In this document: piece after piece, positions 1 to 11,426 of the stretch
Layout of the letters: each line of letters opens with the position of its first letter
Position numbering within the stretch: position 1 is the first letter of the stretch
NCBI RefSeq assembly: GCF_047495875.1
Contig: NC_092461.1
Coordinates: 87,614,931 to 87,678,930 of the forward strand
Length of the DNA: 64,000 nt
Source: Pithys albifrons albifrons
Lineage: Eukaryota > Chordata > Aves > Passeriformes > Thamnophilidae
Direction: 5' to 3'
Program-made: the position numbers and the translations under genes
The notes under the pieces: generated by a model
Databases searched by the model: none
What the model saw: only the letters and a program-made list of their open reading frames with translations
Told to the model about the DNA's origin: nothing

Positions 1-1319
1 TTTTGGGTCCCAAACAGTCTAGAGAAAACAAAAAGAAAATGTGCTGTAACTACATTTCCATTTTTTTTTTCATGACTTGATTACTTGGTGTTCTGTGAGA
101 GCCTGGTCTTGCTTGAAAATTTATCACTGGCAGTAATGCTAACCTCTGAGCAGAGGCAAGAGGAAATTCTGATTTCTTCATATTTTCATTTTTCCAATCT
201 TCTCATCTATCCAGCATTAAGGAAACAGCTTGTTTTCCAAGTCCATTACTTTTCTAGTTTGCCTAAATTTAAACAGCAAAATAATCTTTTCGTATTCCTT
301 CCCCAGCCTGCTGCAACAAGGACATGGTTTAGTACAAAAATACTGTTGATACTGACTTTTGTGTTAAATGAGGCTCTCAGGCATAATTACCATCCCAACA
401 GGTCCACTATTTTATCACTGTTATGTTTAACATACGGTGACTGCTACTGTATGTAGCTCATATAGGTTCAGGAATAAATTCAGTGAGACCTCAACTTGAA
501 GTGAGACATTGCTAATTGCAAATTAATTAAGTTATTTAAGGCCCTGCTGTGTAATACTGATGTGAGACTGAGCTGGCTGTTCTGGCACTTTTGTGAAAAA
601 AAATTATAGGGCTTGTAAAATACATAACAAAAAATAAATAATGCATTCTAAAAAGTGAATGTTAAAATTTGAAACTGATTTTTAAACTGATAATTTAGTT
701 GGAATGCAGTTTTGTATTAGTACTATTTTAAGCTGAATTCTAGTGAAAGTGTATGCTGTTATAAAGCAGTAATGTTAGTGTATATCTCAAACAAGCTCTT
801 GGAATATTTTCTCAGAATTATTCATGCCTTTGGTTTGCATGCAATCATTCTTCATCCTTGCACAGGGTCACCTAGGTACTCCAGTGTGTTAAGGGATTCC
901 ACTAAAACTTTAAACTTACTTTTACGGCATTTAAAAGAAATTCAGTAAAATAATTTGCTTAGATTTTTTTAGTGTTTTGAGTATTGCTTTAAATAAATAG
1001 AGTTTTTCTTTCACAAATTCAGCCAGATTATAGGGTATTATCAATCAGGGAATAATTGCCCCAGAAAATAAGTGAAAGAACTGTCAGCATATTTAGTAGA
1101 TCCAAGATTTCATTTTTATACTTTTTTTGCCATTCAATTATGTAAGTAAAAACCTTCAAAACTAAAGCTTCTTTTTCAGAGAAAAATCAGCTCTAGTAGT
1201 TCTCTTTGAAGATATTTTTTAATTTTGAAAAATTAAGCTTCATAATTATATGATTTGTAAAAATATATATCCAACTGCAGGCTTTTCTAAACATGTTATA
1301 AAGCATTTGAGATATTAAG
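1..1319. other. AT-rich unique DNA, no gene seen
   Basis: No repeat, RNA gene or exon could be recognised. An open frame of 123 codons on the + strand (85-456) begins with TTG rather than ATG, has no recognisable domain, and is best explained by chance. Confidence 0.6.
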
Positions 1320-2341
1320 CACATTGTGTGGTGGATGAGCAATTGGCTCATGGATTGGGCGCAAAGGGTTATAGCAAATGGTGTTACATCCGTCTGATGA
1401 CCTGTCACTGCTGGGTTTCTGCTCGGGTCCATCTTAAGCCTGGTGCTCTTCAATATCTTCATAATGACTTGGATGCAGGGCTCAATGATACTAAACTGGG
1501 AGGACCCACTGAATCCCTTGAAGGCAGGGAGGCCCTGAAGAGAGACCCAGGCAAACTAGATGGCTGATTAATCAACAATCATATGAAGATTAGCAAGGGC
1601 AAGGGCCAGATTCTACACCTGGCATGGGGCCATACCTGGACATACATACCCTGGACGTGTGAACAGACTGGGGAATGAGGTGCTGGGAAGCAGCACACAG
1701 AAAGACACCCAGGGGTCTGGTTGATGACAAGTCCAATGTGAGTTAGAAATTCCCTGGTAGCCAGGAGGGCCAACTGTGTCCAGGGCGGCATCCAGCAAAG
1801 CATCGCCAGCTGGTTGAGGGAGGTGACTGCCCTGCTCTGCTCTGTACTAATGTGACCTTACTTTGAGCACCATGATAAAAGGATCTAAAGCTATTAGAGA
1901 ATGTCCAAAACATAGAGGGGAAGCCATACATGGCGATGATGGGGTCACTTGGCCTGTTGAGCCTGGCGAAGAAGGGACTGAGGGGAGACCTCATTGCAAC
2001 ATCTTCATTTAACTTCTTCATGAGAGGAAGAAAAGGGGCAGGCACTGATTGCTTCTCTCTGGTGACCAGCAACAGGACCCAAGGGACTGGCATAAAACTA
2101 TGTCAGAGGAGGTTTAGGTTGGATATTAGAAAAAGGTTCTTCACCAAGAGGGTGGTTGGGCACTGGAACAGGCTCTCCAGGGAAGTGGTCACAACATCAA
2201 AGTTGACAGAGTTCAAGAAGTGTTTGGATGATAATCTCGGTCACATGGTGAGACTCTTGGGGATGGTCCTGTGCAGGTCCAGAAGCTGGACTTTGATGAT
2301 CCTTGTGGGTCCCTTCCAACTCAGGATTCTATGATTCTATT
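1320..2341 (+). mobile_element. CR1 LINE fragment, 3' part of ORF2 plus 3' end
   Basis: A 5'-truncated CR1 non-LTR retrotransposon. It begins in the reverse-transcriptase region (the block around 1440-1475 resembles the CR1 palm segment for 'LFNI.INDLDAG') and runs through the C-terminal ORF2 block to the 3' end. At 2080-2220 the frame reads as the CR1 signature of arginine-rich 'FRLDIRK.FF' followed by 'HWNRL.REVV'. The 3' terminus is the CR1 octamer-type repeat, ATTCTATGATTCTAT, at about 2326-2340. Stop codons and frame changes make it non-coding. The 5' boundary is approximate. No target duplication was seen. Confidence 0.9.
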
Positions 2342-2669
2342 AAATTCTAGACATTAGCAAAACAAATATAGGGAGAAATCTATGCCTGATTTTAAAGGCG
2401 ATATAACAAAGGAAAAATGTAAATGGTATTTATAGCCATCTTTATATAACCATTGTTTGGTGTTTTGCATTTTTTAAGCATGTGTTTCTATATATTTTTT
2501 ATTCTTTTACAAATAAATAATGCTTTGTTTTGCCCTTTCTGATTTCATTCATGTAATTGTAAGTCTCAGGTATAGACTCATTATTCTGTGTTTCAGCAAT
2601 CACATTAACTAGATACTAGAAAAAGAATCTCAACATACTAAAAAAAAAACCCCAACAACATTTTCTTTT

Positions 2670-2960
2670 CACAGAATCGTAGAATAGGTGAGTCAAAAAT
2701 GACCCACAAGGATCATTGAGTCCAACTCCTGGCCCTGCACAGGACCATCCCCAAGTGTCACAAGATGTGCCTGAGAGTCATGTTCAAATGCATCTTGAAC
2801 TCTGGCAGGCTTGCTGTTGTGACCACTCCTCTGGGATGCATGTTCCAGTGCATAATCACCCTCTGGGTTAAGAGCTATTTTCTAATATCTAACATAAACT
2901 TTCCCTAATTTCAGCACATTTTTTGGATCCTGCTGCTGCTCAGCACAGAGAAGACATCAG
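2670..2960 (-). mobile_element. CR1 LINE fragment, 3' end, reverse orientation
   Basis: On the + strand this begins with the reverse complement of the CR1 3' end (ACAGAATCGTAGAATAGG) and continues through the reversed ORF2 C-terminus: 'ttctaatatctaac' at about 2881-2895 is the complement of the CR1 'LDIRK' block. It lies about 330 bp from a CR1 copy on the other strand. The left edge in CR1 terms (right on the map) is blurred. Confidence 0.88.
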
Positions 2961-5791
2961 TCAATTGCAGTATCATGACTCAGTGACTTTTCCCTTTGCC
3001 CATTGATATAAACCATGTGTCCTTTGAACAAGAAAAAAAAAGAAAAAGAGAAGATAAAGAAAGTGGGAAAATTAAATAATGAAAGGACTAAAGCAGAAAC
3101 AGGCAAAGAAATCAAACACTCAAGCTTCTTTGTTTTTCATGCCATTTAGATGTGATTCCATCCTTTATTTGTCTGCTTCTATTTGAGTCATCTTTAAGAT
3201 CACTTCTTCAAGTATAGATGTGAAAATCATCTTTTAAAGAAAAAATCTACCTGTATTCACACTACATATTGACTGTATTTAATTTCTATTATTCTGTATT
3301 ACAAAGGACTTTTGTATGGAAACCAATTTCTTTGTTTCTGAAAAATTAATATGCATTAGCTTCATTCTCTCACATGAAGTAATATTTCTTTCTTAGTGAC
3401 ATCACTTTGCATTGTTGTGCTATGACTGATGCCACAATCTGAGATTTTGACTTGAAGTGGGAATGAAGAGTAGAAAGAGAAGGAATAACAGAGAACAAAA
3501 AGACTCAATGTTTTCATCATCTTAAAATATTGTTAAGAAAAATATATAGAAATGAGATTTTGAGCTGAACCAGGACAACCTTAAGAAATTACAGGAAGAT
3601 CTTATGTGCATCTGTAATGTACATCTATAATGTAAATCTGTAAAACAATTCACCCACTGTTTAAGATGCCGCTTGGTATTATCAGTTGCAAGAAATAATG
3701 CTCCAAGTTGAATATTCCTTACAATACTTCCCTATTTAATATCTGCTACTTTAGGCAGTCTGTAGAAAATTCATTGTAAAAGAACAGTTCTGCAGTGGAT
3801 TGTAACCTCTAGTACAATATACTTTAAACTAATGCACAGATAATGCTCACTGCCTTTTCACAATTAATCACTGAAATTAATCATCTTTTCCTATTGTCAG
3901 GTCTGAGACCTTACCTCTAAACTGTTGTTAGATCAATAAAAACCAATGATTCGGTCAGGCACGTATAGTAAGCTAGTGTGAGGGAAAGGCTGAGAAAAAT
4001 TCATTGAGTTGTAGAAAATCATCCAGTAAAATAAAATGGACTGAAATTGGACCTTCACTAACATTGAGTGCCATTTTATGAAGTTTATTTTATGTGCTTC
4101 AGCTTAATTTGATTATTTAAGGGAGATAAATTTGAAACTTTATGCTAAAAGTATTAATAAACATATAGATTTATATTTATATGTAATAATAAAATAAATA
4201 TTATACTCATTGATAATTTGAAAATTTGGTACTGATAATGGTTGTATTTTTAAATTACTAAATTGTAAAAAATAAATGTAGTATACACAAATTAATATAT
4301 CTAATTCTCTAGATGTATATATATAAACATCTTCACATGCTAAATTCTTCTTGGTTGTTCATATCATTTCCTTTAAATATGAACTTTGTGATATGCTCAT
4401 ATAGTTACATTATGTTTAATCCCTTAAGAATGGGAATCTTTCCACTGAATAGCTTCGGGTACTTCAAGAACAAGTATAATTTGAAAAATATATCTAACTC
4501 TAGAAGTGCTCTAGAATTGTAACGTAAGGAAATCTCGAATAGGTAAAATAATGTCAATCATGAGAATAATAGGAAAAACTTGGAAACTCAGGAAAAAATT
4601 GTATGAGTTTACAATTCCTTTTGGAAATGCTTGCTTAGACTCTACAGAAGGAATGATTAATTTTGTAAAAAATAATGAACCCAAAACCAAAACCAAAACA
4701 ACAAAAAACTCCACAGCACAAAATGAAGGCGTGAGTGTAGCATATCTATGAAAGATAACAATTCTTTTGTTGCAATGAGTAGAAGTATATCAGAAGACTT
4801 CCTTTCTGAATATTGTATGTCTCAAACCATCAATGGTTAGCAAATAATATGTATATTAACAAGAGAGGACAATCTCATTTATGTCATACATACATGTTTT
4901 TGTAGGAGGGATGTATTTGTCAGGAATCAGCAGTTGGAGTAGTAAATATCAGAGACAGTAAAAGATTAAATATGATAAAACAAAGCAGAAGATCTTCCTA
5001 AAGCCATGTCATTATTGAACCAATGTGATTTCACACTCAACAGAAATCTATGAAGCTAGAGTGAATAAACACAGACTCATAAACAAAAAAATCTATTTGT
5101 TTCTTCTCTGTTGACTGTACCACAAGAGACAAAAAAAAAATAATTCTCAATTGTCAGAAAGTAAATGGTAGAGCAACAGAGGCATTGCAGATATTTACTT
5201 CTTGTTGAGATTAAATTACTTTGCCAGCACTAAATACTGCATGTATCCTCCAACTAAGAAACAATGGAAGGAGATTGCATTAAAGGGAAAAAAGGCCAAG
5301 TAATAATCATTATATAATAAAACCGAAGCATGTAGTACATTTTCTCAAGCTACTTTTTTTCCCTAATGGGAAAAAAAAAAAGAAAGAAAAGGGGCTTACC
5401 CTCACTTCCAGAGTTTTGAAACAAGGACAATATTAAAATAACTCTACCAAAATTCAGTTCATATGTATCTGCAAAAGTAGGTACTGAAACTTACCTACAG
5501 TATTTCAGAATAGATGTCATAATCATACAAGTTCAGGTGTTAACTGCTCTGTTTTCTTGATATTGTACAGATGTCTTTTGAGAAGACACCACCAATGACA
5601 GGGAAAATTTACTCTATGACCTATAGAAAACTACATTAGTGTTAGTATCTGTCAAATATCTTTCCATGAGGCTAAGGTAAAGAAAAATCTGAATTTATCA
5701 GAAATTGTTATTGTCTTTTCTGCAAGGTAAGTCTGAAAAAAAATGAAGACCTTAGCACCTGATGGCATTTTGACAAGGAGAATACTAATGC
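2961..5791. other. AT-rich unique DNA, no gene seen
   Basis: No repeat family, tRNA or exon recognised. Open frames here (4313-4522 +, 4551-4751 +, 4511-4714 -) are under 70 codons, lysine/asparagine-rich as expected from AT-rich DNA, and overlap one another on opposite strands. Confidence 0.6.
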
Positions 5792-5909
5792 AACTACGGC
5801 CGTGCCACCCTGATGCCCAACCTCGTCTGATCTCAGAAGCTAAGCAGGGTTGGGCCTGGTTACTACTTGGATGGGAGACCTCCTGGGAATACCGGGGGCT
5901 GTAGGTTCT
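5792..5909 (+). pseudogene. 5S rRNA pseudogene (retrocopy or 5S-derived SINE head)
   Basis: Nearly full-length match to vertebrate 5S rRNA (about 118 of 120 nt). By eye it has a 3-nt deletion near position 24 of the RNA and about fourteen substitutions. The internal RNA polymerase III promoter is largely preserved: box A AAGCTAAGCAGGGT at 5837-5850 and box C TGGATGGGAGACC at 5868-5880. The terminal T-run needed for normal termination is missing (the sequence reads GGTTCTAGTC), and both strands of the terminal stem carry changes, so a functional 5S gene is unlikely. It continues without a break into a GC-richer tail, so it may be a 5S read-through retrocopy or the head of a 5S-type SINE. 5S identity is seen directly; the mode of origin is inference. 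Confidence 0.88.
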
Positions 5910-6100
5910 AGTCCTGAGGACTTCACTGTCACTGTCCAAACTCGCTCGGCCGTGGCAGATGAACCTTAGGAATTAAAAGGTGGGGCCAGTTCTGCACACG
6001 CTGTGCCTCACCTAAAAATCCACTGTGCAGGCTTGAAGCACACACCCATGTGGGTAGAGCCCTTCCCAAAATCTTTATTCATGAAGCCTAGCCATGAGGA
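5910..6100 (+). repeat. Unidentified tail attached to the 5S pseudogene
   Basis: About 190 bp, clearly GC-richer than its surroundings and directly continuous with the 5S sequence. It contains a second CGGCCGTG motif (5948-5955; the first is inside the 5S part at 5797-5804). I do not recognise it as CR1, an LTR or a tRNA. It could be the body of a 5S-derived SINE, 5S spacer carried by read-through transcription, or unrelated flank. The right edge is a guess based on where base composition returns to background. Confidence 0.4.
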
Positions 6101-6735
6101 CATAGAAATATCTTGATATTTTAGTTCTTTAACAGAGATAATAATAATTAAAATACTTCATTAGCTCTAAACTAAAGTTGGAAGCAGATCATATTTCATC
6201 ATGGAACTATAAAAGACTCTGTTGTTTCTTTTCAACAGCCCCAGGCTGCTTGGGCTGTTCACTGCACCTCTGAACTCCTGGGATATCTCAGAATGTCCGT
6301 AATGCTATAGAGCAATAATAACGGCGGAATGAGGTAGCACTAGCACTGATTGAAAATGAAGCAAATAATGCCAGCTGAACAGCTCAAGGGGGATTTCTCA
6401 AAGCAGAATCCTGAAAGTGAAGAAAAGACTAAACCAATTTTGGCCGAATGATTAGGCTTGTTTTAAACAGGTCACTACTATATTGCAATCTAGTTAACTG
6501 TGACATGAGATATAATCGAGTTTATGCTTATAGTGGGAACTCTCTTTAAAGTGTCATTGTCTGCGGTTTCTCTACACTGACTTACAGTCTAAATATCTGA
6601 CAGTGACTACCACGTCACTTTCTATACTGCCAAGAAAGTAAACCCACTGCATACCCAGAATTCATAGCCTCTAATGAACAAATCAACAAAAAGTCTGTTC
6701 TGTAAGAATTTGTAGTTAAGGTTTAATTGAATTCA
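6101..6735. other. Unique DNA, no gene seen
   Basis: Mixed AT-rich sequence. A short inverted repeat, CAGCCCCAGGCTGCTTGGGCTG, lies around 6236-6257. Nothing else is recognisable. Confidence 0.5.
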
Positions 6736-6740
6736 TTAGG

Positions 6741-7368
6741 TGTCCTAGTTGAGCAGGAAGGACCAGTTGACACTGTGTGGGGGTGATCAAAGCTGTGTAT
6801 TCTACTCCCTCTATTCATTTCCCAAGGACAATGGGCCATTAGCAGCAGCTGCCCAGGGAGTCATTATCACCTTCACACTCAGCCTGAGGGGGGCGGAGCT
6901 GCTAATGGGCCATCAACAGCTCAACACCCCCTGGCTCCCAGAGTTAATCACCCATTGTGTGAGTCCCCGCCCACGGGGAGGGACTGTGTGCTCCCTGAGG
7001 GTACATAAGTGGTGGGTAAGAAGACTTTGGTAACTTCTCGTTGGATCCAGAGGAGCAGCAGGACCTCGACAGGAGGAGATCACCGCTCTCGCCCAGACCA
7101 CAGCCCTCGCCTGCACCAACAGGTTTTTTCATTTCCTTTTGCTCTGGACTTGGAGGAGCCACAGGGGTCTCAGCACAAAGGCAAACAAACCCCCTTGGGT
7201 TTGTGCCCCAGGACACTGGTTATACTGCTGGGTTTTTGTGAGTTGAAAGCAATTTCCCTCTTGTGTCAGTGTTTTTATTGGAATATTATTATTAAATTTT
7301 AGGTCTGACTTATAATCTCTCTTGTGGTGAGTTCATTTCCCCTGCTGGTTTGTCTTTAAACCAGCACA
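6741..7368 (+). mobile_element. Solo LTR, endogenous retrovirus (family A)
   Basis: A 628-bp solo LTR with canonical ends (5' TGTCCTAGTT, 3' AAACCAGCACA) flanked by a perfect 5-bp target duplication, TTAGG (6736-6740 and 7369-7373). A 5-bp duplication fits ERV class I or III (ERVL-like). A TATA-like GTACATAAG lies at 7001-7009 and an ATTAAA polyadenylation signal at 7291-7296, so transcription would run left to right. The last 27 bases form a hairpin with stem TGCTGGTTT/AAACCAGCA (7343-7351 with 7358-7366). A related copy lies reversed at 10695-11426. Open frames within (e.g. 6749-7033, 7009-7302) are incidental. Confidence 0.88.
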
Positions 7369-7373
7369 TTAGG

Positions 7374-10300
7374 AAGGTGTCATATTTTTATATCATAACT
7401 TGAGCTTCTGTTCTGAAGTGGAGCAGATAAGTCAGTTTTCTAGAGGATAGCACAGAATACAGTTATTCCAACTCTGTATAAAAAGAGAGATTTTTGCATT
7501 GAGAAAGACATTACTAAAATATTGGATCAGCACAGCATTTTCTCACTTACTCTTTTGGGGAGTTTACAGTTGAAAATCCATAGCAAAGGGAATTTAACTC
7601 TCTGTTATTGTCAAATAACTATGGATATGGGCAGTCCAGAAAAAATATTCTTTAATTCCAAGTAAATATTGAAATTGTTATTCTATTTCTGTAAGGAATT
7701 TAACCTGTCCTTTACATGTAATAACTTCCTTAATGAATTACTGACCATTTTTTTTTCTATTTATTTTTTCTATATTGTTGGAAAAAACCCATAACATACT
7801 GGTTAAACAACCACTCCCTCCAACTATGACCTCCTTGAAAAAAATTAACTCAACTGGAAACTAGCTCCATACAAAAAGGGGATTTATTCCCATTTAAAGT
7901 TTATCCATTGATGCTGACCTGATATGAGAGATTCAACCTTCAAGAAATATTCAACATTCAAATTCCAGGATTTCCACTTAACTGCCCCCTGTACAATCCT
8001 ATCTTCTACTGATTGTGTAAAATTAATGGAATATTTAAGACCATCTTAAACCACAAAGTACTACCCTCTCCATAAAGACTGTTGTGTACAAAGAACTCTA
8101 GGTCAGCAATGTGATATCACTCTTTTCTTCTACAGGATTACTGAGAAAAATGCATTTTTTTCAGGGTGGCAACATATACACTAATTACTATAGAGAACTG
8201 GAATGATAAACTTTTCTGATTTCCTGGATATAATTCTGTTAATTAATTTTTATATTGCATAACAAGAAATAACAGACCCAGAGACCATTGTGGAATTCAA
8301 CATTTTTTTTTAATAACATAAGGTAATAAGGATTTTTTCATTAAAAATAAGAGGTTGTACCATAACTAATACTTTAGAACTTCTCTGAAGAAGTCATACA
8401 AATATATCCTTCAAATGATCAAGTAGTTGATAATACTTTATCTCAAGATCAAATAATTCATCCATCATAATAAGGTTTTTTTCTAATACTACTGGGAATT
8501 ATAAATTGCTTCTGAAACACTGAGGAATCAAGCACCCCCTTTAGGGGTGTAACTGAGCATGATTACTTCTGTTACTTAGATCCTGACTGATAATCAGGAT
8601 AATTCTGATAATTCTGATCTTATTGCAACTTCACTGCAGTCACTGTTTTCAGTCATACTTATGACATTAAGCTTACCTTTCATCACATGGGAGATTCCTT
8701 AAGGAAGAACAAAACAACACAGTGTTCTGCTTTCCAACAGAATTAAAAAACCTCATGATAAGAGAAGGGATAATAATATCATTGAACATTAAGTACTTAT
8801 TCAAGGTTCTTTTTATTAATGAAAAGGTAAATAACTTTTTTTTCAAAAATCATAACTTTTTTCGAAAAATCATAGAAAAAAAGATGAAGAGACTATTAAG
8901 TTAGCTAATTTAATGATTACACAATAAGACAAAAGGAAGTTACTTCAAAATAGAAATTTAGTTTTATTTTGTTCATTGTTTCTATTTTATAGACTTCAAG
9001 TCATTGTAAGCATGTCATAATTTTCATATTTGCATGTACAGCTTGAGACAAAACTAAAAGGAAAATATCCCACTAAACGGAAAATGTAACACTATACAGG
9101 AGACAACTGCTTTGATATTTGTAACTTTCAAGGACCTATAACAATGCAACTAGAAAATAATGTAATGTTAATCAGAGATGTAAACCATATCACACTTTGA
9201 AACCTTTAGAACCTTTTAGTTTTTTCAGAGTTTTTCAGGCTTTTATTTTTTTCAAATTATTTGAATTTTGTTGAAATTCACTGACCGGTATTCCTGTCTA
9301 CAGCCCCTAAATAGTCTTCCATTATGACTGTAGTTTATATATTTTGTTTTCATGACAGAATATTTTTTCTACAATATACAATCCGCTTAAAATATAAATA
9401 ATACTCTCATGTATTCAGCTTATTTTCTTGTTGGCTGTGATTTGATATACCCAGTATATCATGATATAAAACCAGGAAAACGTGACTAGTTCCAATAATT
9501 TTTTCACTATTGTCATCACTGGTTTAGACAACTGCGTTGGACTAAGCTATCCAGTAATGTCATAAGAAAAGATAAACCACATGTAAGCAAAAGCTTATTT
9601 TAGGTATGTTTGGACACTTTTGCTATGTTTGATGATGAATATTATCTTCTTTATTAAAGATCAGCCGAAAAGTGGATACTATAAAATTTCACTGCTTTCT
9701 AAAAGTCTGTGAATGAACGCTCTTTTATACATATTGCCTTTGTTTTTCTTTTTTTCTTTTTATAATTTCTTTTTACTTCCTTTGCATCCTGTTTCAATGT
9801 CGATTTCCTTTTCTTTTGTTCTTCCCATTTATATGTTTCTGCCCGTGTATCTCTCCCTGTCTTGCATTCTCCAAAATAATTATTTTTTTTAAGAAGTGTC
9901 TAAAAATAGCTTTAAAACTTAAGACTGGAATAATTCATACCACCCATGTCTTCTCTTTCTCTTCTTGAAAATTCGTTTTATCTCTCTACCTTGCCTCTTC
10001 AGATCCTAAACTTTCTGAAATAGATCTCATCTTTTAAACAGTAAGAGATTACACAGTGGTGCATTGATCCCAGTAGGAGTCTTTAGGCACTAAAGAAATA
10101 CAAATAATTACAAAGCATTGCCATATGCCTGATCTCCAGCAGCTGCAAGCTCTGTAACAAGAGCATGATGCTCCTGCTTGTCACCTCTCCAATCCTGCTG
10201 GCCAGTCTGCAGCAAGGCATAACATTTCTGGACTCAGCTCTTCCTCCTGTGCCAGCAGTAGCTGTCAGGCGGTTTCCACAACACTTGAGGCGCAGCTGGG

Positions 10301-10694
10301 AAAGGACTGCAGACCTACACATCTGGTGGATTATGCAGCATTAAGGGGATACAAAATTTTGCAACTAAAAACCCAGTACAGGTAAAACCACATAATTTTA
10401 AAACTTCAACAAGTCTCTCATAAGTATGCAGCTTGTCAGGTTCAGGGTGTTTTCCAGCACTGTTCTCTTGAGGTTCATTTTAGCATTTTTCTACAGTGGA
10501 TCTGCAGGTTTACTATGAGCAGTTCATCTGTGCATGATTGCCAAATATAAGTAGGAAAGTGATTTTTGTTTGTCAACATTATCAGTCTATAAGACCTTGA
10601 CAGTTTGATTTTGAAATTAAATGTAGCATAAACAAGCTTAAATATTTGGCTCTTTTGCTGTAGTTGTTGAAGCTTTAGTTACTGGTAAAGCATA
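7374..10694. other. AT-rich unique DNA, no gene seen
   Basis: No repeat family or exon recognised. A short hairpin, CACCCC-CTTTA-GGGGTG, lies at 8533-8549. The stretch around 10080-10330 is GC-richer than its surroundings, with a 79-codon open frame on the - strand, but matches nothing I know. Confidence 0.55.
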
Positions 10695-11426
10695 TGTGCT
10701 GGTTTAAAGGTAAACCAGCAGGAGAAACAAATACAACACAATAGAGATTATAAGTCAGAGTTACAATTTAATAAAAATATTACAATAAATGCAATGATAC
10801 AAAGAGAAATTTGCTTTAACTCACACAACCCAGAAGTATAACCCAGCCCCCTGGGGCACAAACAGAATGGTCTTCATTAGCCCATGTCCTGAGACCCACG
10901 TGGTTCCCCTGAGTCCAAAGTAAAAGGGAGGGGAAAAAAAAAAGCCTGTTGGTGCAGATGATGGTCGCAGTCTGGTGAAGAGTGGTGGTCATAGTCCTGT
11001 CAAGGTTCTGGTCCTCCTCTGGATCTGACAAAAACGTCCCAGAGATCTTCAAACCCCAAGATTATATACCCTCAGGTTCAGGTGGGACTGCCCAGTACTT
11101 CCCCCAGGACAGGGAGCTCCAAAATGGGTGACCTTGACTGTGAGTCATGGGGCAATTTTTGGAATCCTTGATGGCCCATTAGCAGATATGTTCCCTCAGG
11201 CTGGATGTGAGGGTGCCAACAACTTCCTGGCGGGGAGTTATGACAGCTCTTATCTCAGGCTTCTTAAATACCCAGCTTACATCCTGAGGGGTTGGGTGTG
11301 CCCTGAGCCACTGCTGCAAATTGTCCATTGTTAACAGTTCATAGGAAATGAATAGAGGTTGTAGAATACATAGCCTTGGTCACACCCACACAGTGATAAA
11401 CTGGTCCCATCTGCTGAACTAGGACA
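10695..11426 (-). mobile_element. Solo LTR, endogenous retrovirus (family A), reverse orientation
   Basis: A 732-bp solo LTR of the same family as 6741-7368, on the opposite strand. Read on the - strand it starts TGTCCTAGTT and ends AAACCAGCACA. Shared internal blocks include the 'GCTAATGGGCCATCAA' segment, a 'CTGCACCAACAGG' segment, and the U5 stretch just before the end. The TATA box is TATATAAT (11061-11068, complement) and the polyadenylation signal ATTAAA (10767-10772, complement). The terminal hairpin is conserved: stem 10697-10705 with 10712-10720. Flanking 5-mers GCATA and GGGTA match at only 3 of 5 positions, so the target duplication has decayed or the edges are slightly off. It is about 100 bp longer than the other copy and so belongs to a different subfamily or carries an internal insertion. 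Confidence 0.87.

Noticed and set aside
85..456. 123-codon open frame on the + strand
   Set aside because: Starts with TTG, not ATG; no domain; low-complexity AT-rich coding; no splice or promoter context.
5792..5909. Functional 5S rRNA gene
   Set aside because: Has a 3-nt deletion and about fourteen substitutions, and lacks the terminator T-run.
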